DNA of 64,000 nt from Aggregatibacter actinomycetemcomitans DSM 8324 (GTDB lineage: Bacteria > Pseudomonadota > Gammaproteobacteria > Enterobacterales > Pasteurellaceae). The notes under the pieces were generated by a model, which did no database searches, had not been told where the DNA came from, and saw only the letters and a program-made list of their open reading frames with translations. Positions 9,621-18,023 of this stretch are shown here, one piece after another; position 1 is the first letter of the stretch; each line of letters opens with the position of its first letter. The stretch spans positions 57,029 to 121,028 of the forward strand of contig NZ_AQUU01000007.1 of the NCBI RefSeq assembly GCF_000372365.1. Reading direction: 5' to 3'. A program made the translations under genes and the position numbers.

Positions 9621-9849
9621 CGTCGCCGTTGACCCATTCCATCGCCTGCATATCGGCGACCGTACGCACCATAGAAGGAAACATCCGGCTCATGGCGTAT
9701 TCGTAACCGCCGCCTTTGCCTTGTCTAATCCGACATTTCCAATTTTCTCGTTTAGCTTTTGTTAAAATGGCTTTTTTTGTTTTAGGTAAACTTATTAAAC
9801 CAAGCTCAACAAGAGACTGCGCGCTGTAATGTGACTCTAGTTCATACAT
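9621..9849 (-). pseudogene. Fragment of a Mu/BcepMu-like phage transposase
   Basis: Starts MYELESHYSAQSLVELG after an AGGGG site. The first ~58 residues look like the N-terminal Mu-type DNA-binding helix-turn-helix (LPKTKKAILTKAKRENWKCR, ending GKGGGYEYA). After about ten residues comes MEWVNGDGY, which resembles the segment holding the first catalytic aspartate of MuA-type cores. This suggests an internal deletion. The gene then ends at the junction with tbpA near 9620. The integrase core is absent, so it cannot be active. It lies directly downstream of the gp16-like regulator, as early genes do in such phages. Confidence 0.72.
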
Positions 9850-9857
9850 ATGAACCC

Positions 9858-10046
9858 CTAACAATCCAATTGGATATTTAATTTAATTGCTATTTCACGT
9901 TCTCTGCCGTAATTAAGCTTAGATCTGCCATTCAAAACTCGACTAATCTCATTTGAGGTATAGCCGTTTCGACGCCCCCATTCGGCTTGGGTAATATTTA
10001 TTTCTTTAAACCAAGCCTTAACTTCCTCTCGTGTTTTTTTCTGCAT
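9858..10046 (-). CDS. Phage DNA-binding protein, BcepMu gp16 family
   Basis: A 62-residue helix-turn-helix protein opening MQKKTREEVKAWFKEINITQ, with EWGRRNGYTSNEISRVLNGR and a YGREREIAIKL tail. This is the pattern of the small regulators (gp16 family) of BcepMu-like transposable phages, with a Ner-like position. It is divergent from the repressor at 10181 and overlaps the start region of the transposase remnant, so it is the first early gene of the prophage. It looks complete. What it regulates now is unknown, because the early operon is destroyed. Confidence 0.75.
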   Translation of the reverse strand: MQKKTREEVKAWFKEINITQAEWGRRNGYTSNEISRVLNGRSKLNYGREREIAIKLNIQLDC

Positions 10047-10073
10047 AAAACCACCTTTTTATGGACTAAAAAC

Positions 10074-10157
10074 AGTTTATGAACTAAACTACCCATTCAA
10101 TTTAATATTGAATCATATAGTTCAATATTGTTTACTTAGTTCATATTAAATATGAAC
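10074..10157. promoter_or_regulatory. Divergent phage operator region
   Basis: The 134 bp between the two regulators hold several palindromes: AGTTTATGAACTAAACT (10074-10090), ATTCAATTTAATATTGAAT (10095-10113), and a perfect 9-1-9 palindrome GTTCATATTAAATATGAAC (10139-10157). A GTTCAATATTG half-site lies between the last two. The shared core (GTTCA-AT rich) suggests binding sites for the repressor and/or the gp16-like protein controlling the lysogenic switch. Confidence 0.7.
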
Positions 10158-10180
10158 TTTCTGAATTGCAAGGTTTTTTT

Positions 10181-10690
10181 ATGAAAAATTTCACAGATAT
10201 CGTCAATCGATTAAAAACTGAACTATCGGTATCCATGGATAAGGATATTGCTGAATTTTTAGGCATGTCTAAAAGCGCATTTGCAGAAAGAAAGCGTCGA
10301 GGAGTATTTCCTAAAGAAGCATTGATGCTGGCGGATTTAAAACATTCAGAACTAAAACTAGACGTCGAATACATTCTAACTGGCAGAAAAGGGGATGAAC
10401 TGAGTCAACTCTTAACTAGCGTATCTAAAAAGAGGATTGATCACCCTTTAGACCCTGAAGATATATCAATAGAGGAACAACCAATCACCCCCAAAGATGC
10501 GGATGCATACGTTTTAGTGAATATGGAGGAAAAAATTTTATTAAACTGGTATAGAAGAAGTGATACAAAAGGCAAGAAGCTAATTTTAGATATAGCTAAG
10601 ATGTCTCACGAAATGCTATTGACACAAATGAGATTGATTGAGTACACAGAAAACAAACTATTCAACAACACAGAAAGAGAAAAGCGATAA
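10181..10690 (+). CDS. Phage CI-like repressor
   Basis: A 169-residue protein with an N-terminal CI-type helix-turn-helix (about residues 5-60: SMDKDIAEFLGMSKSAFAER), then a charged linker and a C-terminal region rich in leucine (NMEEKILLNWYRRSDTKGKK). The upstream TTG at 10166 is less likely than the ATG at 10181, which has an AAGG at suitable spacing. It lacks a recognisable S24 protease domain, so it is probably not LexA-like. Position divergent to the early genes and next to the palindromes supports a lysogeny repressor. It appears intact, and so could confer immunity to related phages. Confidence 0.75.
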   Translation: MKNFTDIVNRLKTELSVSMDKDIAEFLGMSKSAFAERKRRGVFPKEALMLADLKHSELKLDVEYILTGRKGDELSQLLTSVSKKRIDHPLDPEDISIEEQPITPKDADAYVLVNMEEKILLNWYRRSDTKGKKLILDIAKMSHEMLLTQMRLIEYTENKLFNNTEREKR

Positions 10691-10732
10691 ACTAATAAAC
10701 CCCCTTTATTTCAAATAGTTACATTAATTACA

Positions 10733-10784
10733 ACTACACAGAAAAAAAACGGAAAACTACACAGAATAAAAAATTTACTGTGTA
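10733..10784. repeat. Repeats at the presumed prophage left end
   Basis: ACTACACAGAA occurs twice as a direct repeat (10733-10743, 10756-10766), followed by the inverted form ACTGTGTA (10777-10784). In Mu-like phages the repressor gene lies next to the left end, which carries repeated transposase-binding sites. These repeats fit that position. No exact phage end can be fixed. Confidence 0.45.
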
Positions 10785-10878
10785 CTATATTTAGCACCAA
10801 CTGGGCGCAGCATTAGCCTTTAATAGATTCATTAAAGAAAGATATTAAAAGCAATAGAAAGAACACCTCTCAATTTAG

Positions 10879-11046
10879 TTAAGCCAATATAAGACAGGAA
10901 ACCTGCAAATCATCAGGCAAGTCGTTCACATCGGGAAACCATTTCAAGACTTCATCTTGATTACCGTATTCATTAGTTCTGATAACATCATTAAGTTCCA
11001 AAAGGACATCCCTTGGCAAAGATGAAATCAAAGATTTTCGACCCAT
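10879..11046 (-). pseudogene. Fragment of a Mu gp27-like protein (DUF3486)
   Basis: A 55-residue frame starting MGRKSLISSLPRDVLLELND after a clear AAGGAG site. The opening is typical of DUF3486 proteins (Mu gp27, head-packaging region, about 180 residues). After EVLKWF the resemblance ends and the frame stops. This is a second piece of the same type of phage, out of its usual order, so the prophage has been rearranged and deleted. Confidence 0.6.
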
Positions 11047-11187
11047 TTTTTCACTCCTTTTAATTTCTTTATTTCCCATTATATTCCTTTATTTATTTTA
11101 TTCAAGGTCCGCCAATTACAACATAATTCAACAAAATCCCTAGCTTCTTATTTTTCTAATGTTATGTGGTTGGGTACATTAACCAAT

Positions 11188-11280
11188 TCAATTTTCTAAA
11201 CGCGACCCTTCAATTCGTTCAAATTCTCTTAACTTATTGCTAACCAACATCAATCCTTCGCTTGCGGCATAAGCACCAAC
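11188..11280 (-). pseudogene. vapC: C-terminal fragment of a VapC-type toxin
   Basis: The minus-strand frame reads GAYAASEGLMLVSNKL, then REFERIEGSRLEN and a stop. This matches the conserved last ~30 residues of PIN-domain VapC toxins (xIAAHAxSEGLxLVTNNxREFERVxGLRLENW). The expected Trp codon is a TGA. The N-terminal PIN residues and any vapB are absent, so it is a relic. The rest of 11047-11370 shows no gene. Confidence 0.7.
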
Positions 11281-11369
11281 TTTTGGTTTGTATGTCGGGT
11301 AAAAGAAGAATTAAAGCATACCGGTGGGAAGTAAAAGTGCGGTGGGTTTTTAAATAGATTCTCGCGAGC

Positions 11370-11402
11370 AAAAAAAAGGCACACGCCGGTGAAGCGTGAG
11401 CC
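11370..11402 (-). terminator. Rho-independent terminator of oadGAB
   Basis: On the minus strand a GGCTCACGC/GGCGTGTGCC stem-loop is followed by a run of eight T, about 50 bp past the oadB stop. Confidence 0.85.
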
Positions 11403-11449
11403 ATCATTCTATTTAAAAAGTGCGGTCGGTTTTCGCAACGTTTTTACCG

Positions 11450-12754
11450 TTACAACATTGCGCCCACATATTTCAGCATCACCCCGGCGGCAATGGCGGA
11501 GCCGATAACACCGGCAACATTCGGACCCATGGCGTGCATGAGCAGGAAGTTTTGGTTATCCGCTTCCAATCCCACCTTGTTGGAGACGCGCGCTGCCATT
11601 GGCACGGCGGACACTCCGGCGGAGCCGATAAGCGGATTAATTTTGGTTTTGCTGAATTTGTTCATTGTTTTCGCCATTAACACGCCGCTGCCCGTACCAA
11701 TGCAGAAAGCAACCACGCCGAGAATTAAAATGCCCAGGGTTTGCGGTTGCAGGAATTTATCGGCAATGAGTTTGGAACCCACGGACAAGCCAAGCACGAT
11801 GGTAACGATGTTAATTAACGCGTTTTGGGTGGTGTCGCTTAAACGTTCTACCACGCCGCTCACGCGCATTAGATTGCCGAAACAGAACATACCGAGCAAT
11901 GGAGCGGCATCTGGCAATAATAAGCCAACAAGCAACAGCAAAATCACCGGAAACAGGATTTTTTCCCGATTGCTTACATGGCGTAATTGGGTCATGCGGA
12001 TTTTACGTTCTTCTTCCGTGGTGAGGGCTTTCATTATCGGCGGTTGGATCAACGGCACTAACGCCATGTAAGAATACGCCGCGACGGCAATGGCGCCGAG
12101 TAATTCCGGTGCAAGTTTACTGGTGAGGTAAATTGCCGTCGGACCGTCCGCCCCGCCGATAATGCCGATGGAAGCGGCTTGCGGCAGCGTAAATTCAATA
12201 ATGCCGAAATAATTTAATCCTAACGCGCCAAGCACGGTGGCGAAAATACCGAACTGTGCCGCCGCACCGAGGAGTAGGGTTTTCGGATTTGCCAGTAACG
12301 GACCAAAATCCGTCATGGCGCCCACGCCCATGAAAATCACCAGCGGCGCAATGCCGTAGCCGATAGCGACTTTATAGAACAACGCCAGAATGCCTGCGCT
12401 GTAGCCCATATCCACCGACAAGGTTTCCAACTGGTTAATCATGGAAGTCGGCGCAGAAGCAATGGCTGTTTTGATGATCGCCGGATCAGGCGCAACGCCC
12501 AATTGCGCGGCAATCACGGCGATTTGTTCCGGCGAGCCAAGGTGGAGCAGGTTTTCCAATGCGCTCATGGCAAGCCCGGCTTCCGGAATGTTTGACAGCA
12601 AACCGCCGAAACCGATAGGCAAAAGCAGCAACGGCTCAAACTTGCGGGCAATGGCAAGCCACAGCAGGAGCAGGCTGATACCAATCATTACCGCCTGCCC
12701 CCATTGCAGGTGAAATATCCCCATGCCTTGAATTAATGCAATAATGCTATCCAT
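11450..12754 (-). CDS. oadB: Oxaloacetate decarboxylase beta subunit, Na+ pump
   Basis: A 434-residue polytopic membrane protein that decarboxylates carboxybiotin and couples this to sodium export. The conserved membrane region [22 protein letters not shown] contains the aspartate of the DGPT motif needed for Na+ binding. The C-terminus [15 protein letters not shown] is also typical. It is the last gene of oadG-oadA-oadB, 10 bp after oadA. The enzyme provides a sodium gradient during citrate, malate or fumarate-linked fermentation. Confidence 0.95.
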   Translation of the reverse strand: MDSIIALIQGMGIFHLQWGQAVMIGISLLLLWLAIARKFEPLLLLPIGFGGLLSNIPEAGLAMSALENLLHLGSPEQIAVIAAQLGVAPDPAIIKTAIASAPTSMINQLETLSVDMGYSAGILALFYKVAIGYGIAPLVIFMGVGAMTDFGPLLANPKTLLLGAAAQFGIFATVLGALGLNYFGIIEFTLPQAASIGIIGGADGPTAIYLTSKLAPELLGAIAVAAYSYMALVPLIQPPIMKALTTEEERKIRMTQLRHVSNREKILFPVILLLLVGLLLPDAAPLLGMFCFGNLMRVSGVVERLSDTTQNALINIVTIVLGLSVGSKLIADKFLQPQTLGILILGVVAFCIGTGSGVLMAKTMNKFSKTKINPLIGSAGVSAVPMAARVSNKVGLEADNQNFLLMHAMGPNVAGVIGSAIAAGVMLKYVGAML

Positions 12755-12764
12755 AGGGAACTCC

Positions 12765-14561
12765 TTACACGAGGGTCATTACGGTATCACCCACCGCCAC
12801 GGCGTCGCCGGCTTTCACCACAATGCCGCGCACTGTGCCGCCTTGCGCCGCTTTTACTTCGGTTTCCATTTTCATGGCTTCAAGAATGAATAACACATCA
12901 CCTGCGGCAACGGTTTGTCCTTCTGTTGCCACCACTTTCCAGATGTTACCTGCCATCGGCGCAGTGACCGGTGTGCCTCCACTGGTTGGCGCCGGGGCAG
13001 GTACGGCTTGCGGCGCTGCTTGTGGTGTGGTAGTTGCCATATGAGAAATGTCACCGCCTTCGCTCACTTTCACCACAAAGGCTTTGCCTTCCAATTCCAC
13101 GGTGTAAACGGCAGATCCTGATGCCGCCGGTGCGGCTTTAGAAACAGGTTTATTTTCGACCGCACTTTCATTACTCGTCGGTGCCGGTTCAAAGGCGGCA
13201 GGATTGTTGCGATTTTCCAGGAATTTCCACGCGATTTGCGGGAAAAGGGCGACGATTAAGGCATCATCTACGGCATTTTCGGACAATTTCACCCCTTTCG
13301 CTTTGGCTTGTTCGGCGACTTCCGCTTCAATTTTTGCCATTTCAGGGGCAATGTGATCGGCAGGGCGGTCGGTCATCGGCGCAGCGCCTTCCAATACGCG
13401 GGCCTGCAATGCGCTATCCACCGGTGCCGGTGTTTTGCCGTATTCGCCTTTTAAGATACCAGCGGTTTCTTTGGCGATAGTTTTGTAGCGTTCGCCTGTG
13501 AGCACATTAATTACGGATTGCGTGCCGACGATTTGTGATGTCGGAGTCACCAACGGAATGTAACCCAAATCTTTGCGTACACGCGGAATTTCTTCCAACA
13601 CCAGATCCAATTTGTCGGAGGCGTTTTGTTGTTTTAATTGGTTTTCCAGGTTGGTGAGCATACCGCCCGGCACTTGCGCCACCAAAATTCGGCTGTCCAC
13701 GCCGCGAAGCTGACCTTCAAATTTTGCATATTTTTTACGTACATTGCGGAAATACGCTGCGATTTTTTCCAGGCGTGGAATATCCAAGCCGGTGTCGTAT
13801 TCAGTGCCTTGCAAAGTTGCCACGATGGATTCTGTGGCAGGGTGACCATAGGTGGCGGACATGGAGGAAATCGCTGTATCCACACCGTCCACACCCGCTT
13901 CAATGGCTTTTAACAATGCCATTTCCGCCATGCCGGTGGTGGAGTGGCAGTGCAAATGCAATTCCACGTCGAACCGTTTTTTGATTTCGCGTACCAATTC
14001 CGCTGCCGCCATCGGGTTCAAAATGCCCGACATATCTTTAATCACGAGGCTGTCGATCCCGATTTCAAGTAACTGTTCGGTGGTGTCGAGCCAGGTTTGC
14101 ATGGTGTGAACGGGGCTGGTAGTGTAACTTAACGTCCCTTGCGCATGGCCGCCGAATTTACGCACCGCTTGCAACGCCGCTTTCATATTACGCGGGTCAT
14201 TAAGGGCATCGAACACACGGAACACATCCATACCGTTCGCCACGCAGCGTTCCACAAAACGCTCCACCACGTCATCGGCATAGTGGCGATAACCCAGTAG
14301 ATTTTGACCGCGCAACAACATTTGTAACGGGGTTTTCGGGCAGGCTTTTTTCAACTCACGCAAACGCACCCACGGATCTTCACCCAAAAAACGAATACAG
14401 CTATCAAATGTCGCACCGCCCCAAGCTTCCAGCGACCAATAACCGATGTCGTCCAATTCATGGGCAATCGGCAACATGTCATCAAGACGCAAACGGGTTG
14501 CAAAAAGCGATTGGTGGGCATCACGAAGCACCAGTTCGGTCACTTTAATTTTTTTAGTCAT
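12765..14561 (-). CDS. oadA: Oxaloacetate decarboxylase alpha subunit (carboxyltransferase-biotin carrier)
   Basis: A 598-residue cytoplasmic subunit. The N-terminal HMGL-like carboxyltransferase barrel (about 1-270) begins with the [11 protein letters not shown] motif. It is followed by a conserved PYC_OADA domain, then a Pro/Ala-rich linker and a biotinyl domain. The biotin lysine is K564 in EAMKMETE. It transfers carboxyl from oxaloacetate to biotin and hands it to OadB. The order oadG-oadA-oadB with short spacings shows one operon. Confidence 0.96.
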   Translation of the reverse strand: MTKKIKVTELVLRDAHQSLFATRLRLDDMLPIAHELDDIGYWSLEAWGGATFDSCIRFLGEDPWVRLRELKKACPKTPLQMLLRGQNLLGYRHYADDVVERFVERCVANGMDVFRVFDALNDPRNMKAALQAVRKFGGHAQGTLSYTTSPVHTMQTWLDTTEQLLEIGIDSLVIKDMSGILNPMAAAELVREIKKRFDVELHLHCHSTTGMAEMALLKAIEAGVDGVDTAISSMSATYGHPATESIVATLQGTEYDTGLDIPRLEKIAAYFRNVRKKYAKFEGQLRGVDSRILVAQVPGGMLTNLENQLKQQNASDKLDLVLEEIPRVRKDLGYIPLVTPTSQIVGTQSVINVLTGERYKTIAKETAGILKGEYGKTPAPVDSALQARVLEGAAPMTDRPADHIAPEMAKIEAEVAEQAKAKGVKLSENAVDDALIVALFPQIAWKFLENRNNPAAFEPAPTSNESAVENKPVSKAAPAASGSAVYTVELEGKAFVVKVSEGGDISHMATTTPQAAPQAVPAPAPTSGGTPVTAPMAGNIWKVVATEGQTVAAGDVLFILEAMKMETEVKAAQGGTVRGIVVKAGDAVAVGDTVMTLV

Positions 14562-14576
14562 AGCAAAATCCTTGTT

Positions 14577-14843
14577 TTATTTGAACTGTTGGGTACGGCG
14601 ATGGTGCGCGATAGCCGCTGCAATCACAGGGCGCAAACGCTCAAAATCGTCAGTGGAAGCCGCAGAAAGTGCGGTGGAATTTGGGGGAGTTTTTGGCGAG
14701 GGTTGAGGCTCGGGAAAATATTTGTTGATAAGTTTCGACATCAGCCCGATTGCCCAAATCAAAATAAGCAAAAAGACCAACACAAAACCCATCCCTGAAA
14801 ACATCAGATTAATTCCTTCACCGAAAAGTTCTGCCGAAGTCAT
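14577..14843 (-). CDS. oadG: Oxaloacetate decarboxylase gamma subunit
   Basis: An 88-residue protein with one N-terminal membrane helix (GMGFVLVFLLILIWAIGL), a Pro-rich linker and a soluble tail ending IAAAIAHHRR. The two tail histidines fit the zinc-binding C-terminus of OadG, which assembles the alpha and beta subunits. A frame can be read from 14858, but the ATG at 14843 has a GAGGA site at normal spacing. First gene of the operon. Confidence 0.9.
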   Translation of the reverse strand: MTSAELFGEGINLMFSGMGFVLVFLLILIWAIGLMSKLINKYFPEPQPSPKTPPNSTALSAASTDDFERLRPVIAAAIAHHRRTQQFK

Positions 14844-14871
14844 CAGTCGTTTCCTCATATTTTTGAAATGG

Positions 14872-14921
14872 GAGTTTCATTCTAGCGGATTCACTCCATC
14901 AAAACCGTGATTGAGATCATA
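14872..14921 (-). promoter_or_regulatory. CRP-type (class II) promoter of oadGAB
   Basis: On the minus strand TATGATCTCAATCACG (14921-14906) matches the CRP half-sites TGTGA/TCACA at 8 of 10 positions. A -10 hexamer TAGAAT lies at 14884-14879. With a start near 14872 the CRP site is centred about 41.5 bases upstream, the class II position. Known biology of catabolite control of decarboxylase operons fits. Confidence 0.6.
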
Positions 14922-14978
14922 ATTTACGCCGATGGCACGGTTCGGCGTGGAAAGTGCGGTGGTTTTTGAAGTGATAGC

Positions 14979-15000
14979 GCACAAGCGTCCACACTTGTGC
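14979..15000. repeat. Inverted repeat upstream of oadGAB
   Basis: GCACAAG (14979-14985) and CTTGTGC (14994-15000) with an 8-base spacer. It could be a regulator site or a hairpin; no T-run follows. The 350 bp between oadG and the next ORF hold only this, the oad promoter and the promoter at 15124. Confidence 0.4.
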
Positions 15001-15123
15001 TGAAAATATATATTTGTGGAAATAAAAAAGTACAAGTGAAAAACGCTTGCGTCAGCAGGGGGGGAGCTATGGGAAATTTCCTAATTACATAAAAATATAT
15101 TAATAAAAAACTGTTCTATAATT

Positions 15124-15152
15124 TTGACTGTACTTTTTGTTCAATGTAATAT
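15124..15152 (+). promoter_or_regulatory. Sigma-70-like promoter of the DUF2335 island
   Basis: TTGACT, a 17-base spacer and TAATAT. It lies 41 bp upstream of the first ATG of the two-gene unit. Confidence 0.6.
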
Positions 15153-15193
15153 GATGTATCTCAACGGTTGTACTAAAGACTTGGAGGTTATAT

Positions 15194-15385
15194 ATGATGG
15201 CTACACTGAAACGTTTAGTTGATTTAAGTATTGTCTCTCGTGTATTGCAAAATCCAACAGAGTATTCCGATATACATAATGGATTTGTTAAAGATCGGGC
15301 TAAATTACGTGGGGATTTTAATACCACAGTATCAAATTTAAATCGTAACACTAGAAAATATGGCAACGAAAAATACACAGGTTAA
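15194..15385 (+). CDS. Small protein of unknown function, first gene of a two-gene island
   Basis: A 63-residue basic protein I do not recognise. It follows a TTGGAGG ribosome site; ATGs at 15194 and 15197 are both possible. It contains LVDLSIVSRVLQNPTEYSDI and a K/R/N-rich C-terminal half, with no membrane segment. Its last 26 bases overlap the start of the next gene in another frame, a sign of translational coupling. Base composition is more AT-rich than the neighbours, suggesting acquisition by transfer. Confidence 0.6.
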   Translation: MMATLKRLVDLSIVSRVLQNPTEYSDIHNGFVKDRAKLRGDFNTTVSNLNRNTRKYGNEKYTG

Positions 15386-15737
15386 AGCAAAAAATTCTGT
15401 AGGTAATGAAATTAGCTTATCTCATAGCCAAACAGATAGTCCTATTCTTGATGTAAATTCTCTTGAACGCTTAAATACATTTCGACCTGATTTGGTTGAT
15501 TTTGTTATTAAAGAAACTGGAGAAGAAGCTAAAAATCGCCGTAAACGTGAAGTTAAAATTGATTGGTTTACTTTTATTGAAAGAATGGGGGCGTTGCTTC
15601 TTGCCGCAGGTATAGCAACAGGTGGTATATTCGGTTCCATTTATGCTGCTGCAAATGGATATGAGAAACTTTCTTGGATCATTGCGAGTACGTGTATTGG
15701 TTCATTGGCGATCGCTTTTCTAAAAAGAAATAGATAA
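15360..15737 (+). CDS. DUF2335-like small membrane protein
   Basis: A 125-residue protein. The N-terminal half is soluble and polar and contains FRPDLVDFVIKETGEEAKNRRKRE. It is followed by two hydrophobic helices (about 71-93 and 101-118: MGALLLAAGIATGGIFGSIY and SWIIASTCIGSLAIAFL) and a basic tail. This layout resembles DUF2335 membrane proteins often found in prophages and islands, but identity is uncertain and the function unknown. It is coupled to the 63-residue gene before it and ends at a hairpin terminator. Confidence 0.6.
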   Translation: MATKNTQVKAKNSVGNEISLSHSQTDSPILDVNSLERLNTFRPDLVDFVIKETGEEAKNRRKREVKIDWFTFIERMGALLLAAGIATGGIFGSIYAAANGYEKLSWIIASTCIGSLAIAFLKRNR

Positions 15738-15768
15738 AAATATGATACATAATTTTTATTTCTGAAGT

Positions 15769-15808
15769 AATGGAAGATGTAAGTGTATAAATTTGTCTTC
15801 CATTTATT
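15769..15808 (+). terminator. Hairpin after the DUF2335-like gene
   Basis: AATGGAAGA (15769-15777) pairs with TCTTCCATT (15796-15804) around an 18-base loop, followed by an AT-rich tail without a strong T-run. Confidence 0.5.
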
Positions 15809-15857
15809 ATTTGAAATTATAATTTATTCGTAAAAACCAACCGCACTTTTCCTCAAC

Positions 15858-16133
15858 CTACCCCTGATTCAACCCCAAAAAATCGCCCACTTCATGTTCC
15901 AACTGACTCATGGCGATCAAAGCTTCTTGAGTTTGTTTGGCTTCTTCTTCGTCGATGATGCTCATGGCGAAGCCAACGTGGAAGAGGACCCATTTGCCAA
16001 GGAGCAGTTTGGGGTCGTCGTTGCAGATTAATGAAATATTGATGTCGCGTTGAACGCCACACACGTCCACGGTGGCGAGTTGTAACGCGCTATCGCCGAT
16101 TTTAACGATTTGTCCCGGCACACCTAAACACAT
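15858..16133 (-). CDS. hypC: Hydrogenase maturation chaperone HypC/HybG
   Basis: A 91-residue chaperone of the HypC/HupF family. It binds HypD and the large-subunit precursor while Fe(CN)2CO is delivered to [NiFe] hydrogenase. The essential second-position cysteine is present (MCLGVPGQI), and [15 protein letters not shown] carries the conserved histidine. In E. coli hybG ends the hydrogenase-2 operon after hybE and hybF. Here the remnant just upstream is hybE, so this gene is better viewed as the HybG type. Whether a hydrogenase exists elsewhere cannot be seen. Confidence 0.9.
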   Translation of the reverse strand: MCLGVPGQIVKIGDSALQLATVDVCGVQRDINISLICNDDPKLLLGKWVLFHVGFAMSIIDEEEAKQTQEALIAMSQLEHEVGDFLGLNQG

Positions 16134-16162
16134 AATTCATTCACTCCATTTGCAAATTGCGT

Positions 16163-16345
16163 TTATTTTATCATGGCGTTAAACAGGTTTCGGCGATCCG
16201 GATCAAATTTCGGTTGTTTTGTTGGCATAGATAAAATCATGCGCAGGCAATCCTGCGTGAGCTGCACCGCTTGAGCTTGAGTTAAATTCGGGTCGATAGG
16301 AGAATGCAGGGGGGCTTCAATGCCGGTAAGCGGGGTAAAAAGTGC
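16163..16345 (-). pseudogene. hybE: hybE 3' remnant (hydrogenase-2 maturation factor)
   Basis: The minus-strand frame reads TALFTPLTGIEAPLHS, continues LTQAQAVQLTQDCLRMILSM and ends DPDRRNLFNAMIK-stop. This aligns with the C-terminal third of HybE (SPLSHSMSIEEGQRLTDDCA, ARMILSLP, GRRALLFG). No upstream part of the gene is present, and the resemblance stops near 16345 beside uptake-signal sequence. HybE guides folding of the HybO/HybC subunits; this copy is not functional. The 450 bp between hypC and trpC hold only this and the inverted-repeat element that follows. Confidence 0.75.
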
Positions 16346-16430
16346 GGTGTTTTTTTGCGGTGTTTTTTCGTGTCGGTATATGGTTGTTTATCAATATTAA
16401 TAAAATTAAAGAATAGCAGAACCTTAAAGA

Positions 16431-16496
16431 TGTACAACCAAAACATCGTCTACATTTTTCCCTAAGGACATCGTTTACATTTCGTTGGGTTGTACA
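16431..16496. repeat. 66-bp inverted-repeat element
   Basis: TGTACAACC (16431-16439) and GGTTGTACA (16488-16496) are perfect inverted ends. Inside are two related direct repeats, ACATCGTCTACATTT and ACATCGTTTACATTT. Ends with repeated inner boxes resemble termini of IS481-like elements, so this may be a collapsed element or a MITE. Confidence 0.45.
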
Positions 16497-16584
16497 ATAC
16501 TTTTGAAATATCAATATATTACAATGTTTCTAACAGCAGTGGTCTCCTGATGCGTGCCATCGTTCGTATTATGGTTTGGTGATT

Positions 16585-18015
16585 TTACAAAATCTTCGCA
16601 AAAACCGACCGCACTTTTTCGGCATCTTTCACGCCTGGGGCGCTTTCTACGCCGGAATTGAGATCAACGCCTGCACAATGTTGTGCCAATGCGTCTTCAA
16701 TATTACTCGGGCTAATGCCGCCCGCCAGAATAATTTTATATTTCAATTCCTGCGGAATCAGAGACCAATCAAAAGTCGCCCCCGTGCCGCCTTGTTGTGT
16801 GCCTGATTTGCTGTCGAAAATAAAACGATCCACCTCGGAAACGTCGTCAAAATTAACCGCACTTTTATGCTTCACATCTACAGAAATGGCTTTCCAAATA
16901 CGAATATGTTGAGGCAATTGAGCGCGAAGTGCGGTGATAAATGCCGGCGTTTCGTTTCCGTGCAACTGAACGGCGTAGAGTTGTAACTGTTGGGCGATTT
17001 TCACAATAAAATCAATGTTCTGATTTTGGAACACGCCCACAAAACGCAGTGGGGCGGCGGTCACCAATTCCTGCGCCTGACGTAAACTGACGCAGCGTTT
17101 AGACTGTTCGGCGAAAATTAGCCCACCATATAAAGCGCCGTTGTCGTAAACGGTTTTCACATCCTGCGCACGGGTTAAGCCACACACTTTGTTTTCACCG
17201 AAAATCACTTCACGTACGGCGTTATTTAAATCCGCGCTGCCCATTAAGCTGCTGCCGATTAAAAAGCCATGGGCAACGCGTTGTAATTCACGCACTTGTT
17301 GATGATTATAGATGCCCGATTCGCTGATGATTCGCACATCCTCAGGGATTTTATCCGCATATTTGGCGGTGAGTTCCACCACGCGATTTAAATCTACCGT
17401 TAAATCATGCAGGTTACGATTGTTCACGCCGATAATTTTTGCGCCTAACGCCAAGGCGCGTTCAAATTCTTCCTCGTTGCTGGTTTCGGTCAGCACGCCC
17501 ATGCCGAGGGAATGGGCCAAATCCGCCAAAATGCGATAGGTTTCGTCGTTCACCACGGAAAGCATCAGTAAAATGGCGTCGGCTTGATGAAAACGTGCCA
17601 AATAAACCTGATATTCGCTGATCATAAAGTCTTTGCACAACACCGGTTGCGTGACAACGTCGCGAACTTGCTGAATATAGGCAAAATCCCCTTGGAAATA
17701 TTTTTCATCGGTTAGCACGGAAATCACGCTCGCGTAATTTTTATACACCTGTGCAATCTCTGTCGGTTTAAATTCACTGCGAATCAATCCTTTGGAAGGC
17801 GAGGCTTTTTTACATTCCAGAATATATGCCGGCTTTTCATGCGAACCTTGCGTCAACGCGCCATAAAAAGTGCGGTCGGATTTTTCAATGTTTTTTTCAA
17901 GGGCACTCAACGGAAATTCCGCCGCTTTGGCTTTCACCCATTGAGCTTTGTCGAGAACGATTTTTTGTAGCACTGTGGCGGTTTCGAGTGGTTTGGAGAA
18001 GTCTTGTGTGATCAT
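16585..18015 (-). CDS. trpC: Bifunctional indole-3-glycerol phosphate synthase / phosphoribosylanthranilate isomerase
   Basis: A 476-residue fusion of two TIM-barrel enzymes. The N-terminal IGPS domain (about 1-255) shows [20 protein letters not shown] and SESGI; the C-terminal PRAI (TrpF) domain (about 256-476) shows KVCGLTR and LNSGVES. It catalyses two consecutive steps of tryptophan synthesis. The fusion is normal for gammaproteobacteria. It is the last gene of trpE-G-(tautomerase)-D-C and starts 8 bp after the trpD stop. Confidence 0.96.
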   Translation of the reverse strand: MITQDFSKPLETATVLQKIVLDKAQWVKAKAAEFPLSALEKNIEKSDRTFYGALTQGSHEKPAYILECKKASPSKGLIRSEFKPTEIAQVYKNYASVISVLTDEKYFQGDFAYIQQVRDVVTQPVLCKDFMISEYQVYLARFHQADAILLMLSVVNDETYRILADLAHSLGMGVLTETSNEEEFERALALGAKIIGVNNRNLHDLTVDLNRVVELTAKYADKIPEDVRIISESGIYNHQQVRELQRVAHGFLIGSSLMGSADLNNAVREVIFGENKVCGLTRAQDVKTVYDNGALYGGLIFAEQSKRCVSLRQAQELVTAAPLRFVGVFQNQNIDFIVKIAQQLQLYAVQLHGNETPAFITALRAQLPQHIRIWKAISVDVKHKSAVNFDDVSEVDRFIFDSKSGTQQGGTGATFDWSLIPQELKYKIILAGGISPSNIEDALAQHCAGVDLNSGVESAPGVKDAEKVRSVFAKIL

Positions 18016-18023
18016 ATTATCAG

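Noticed and set aside
13634..14109. Several long frames in oadA on the other strand or frame
   Set aside because: Shadows of the strongly biased oadA coding frame.
15100..15378. 92-residue minus-strand frame over the DUF2335 island
   Set aside because: It overlaps the promoter and the plus-strand genes and has no ribosome site.
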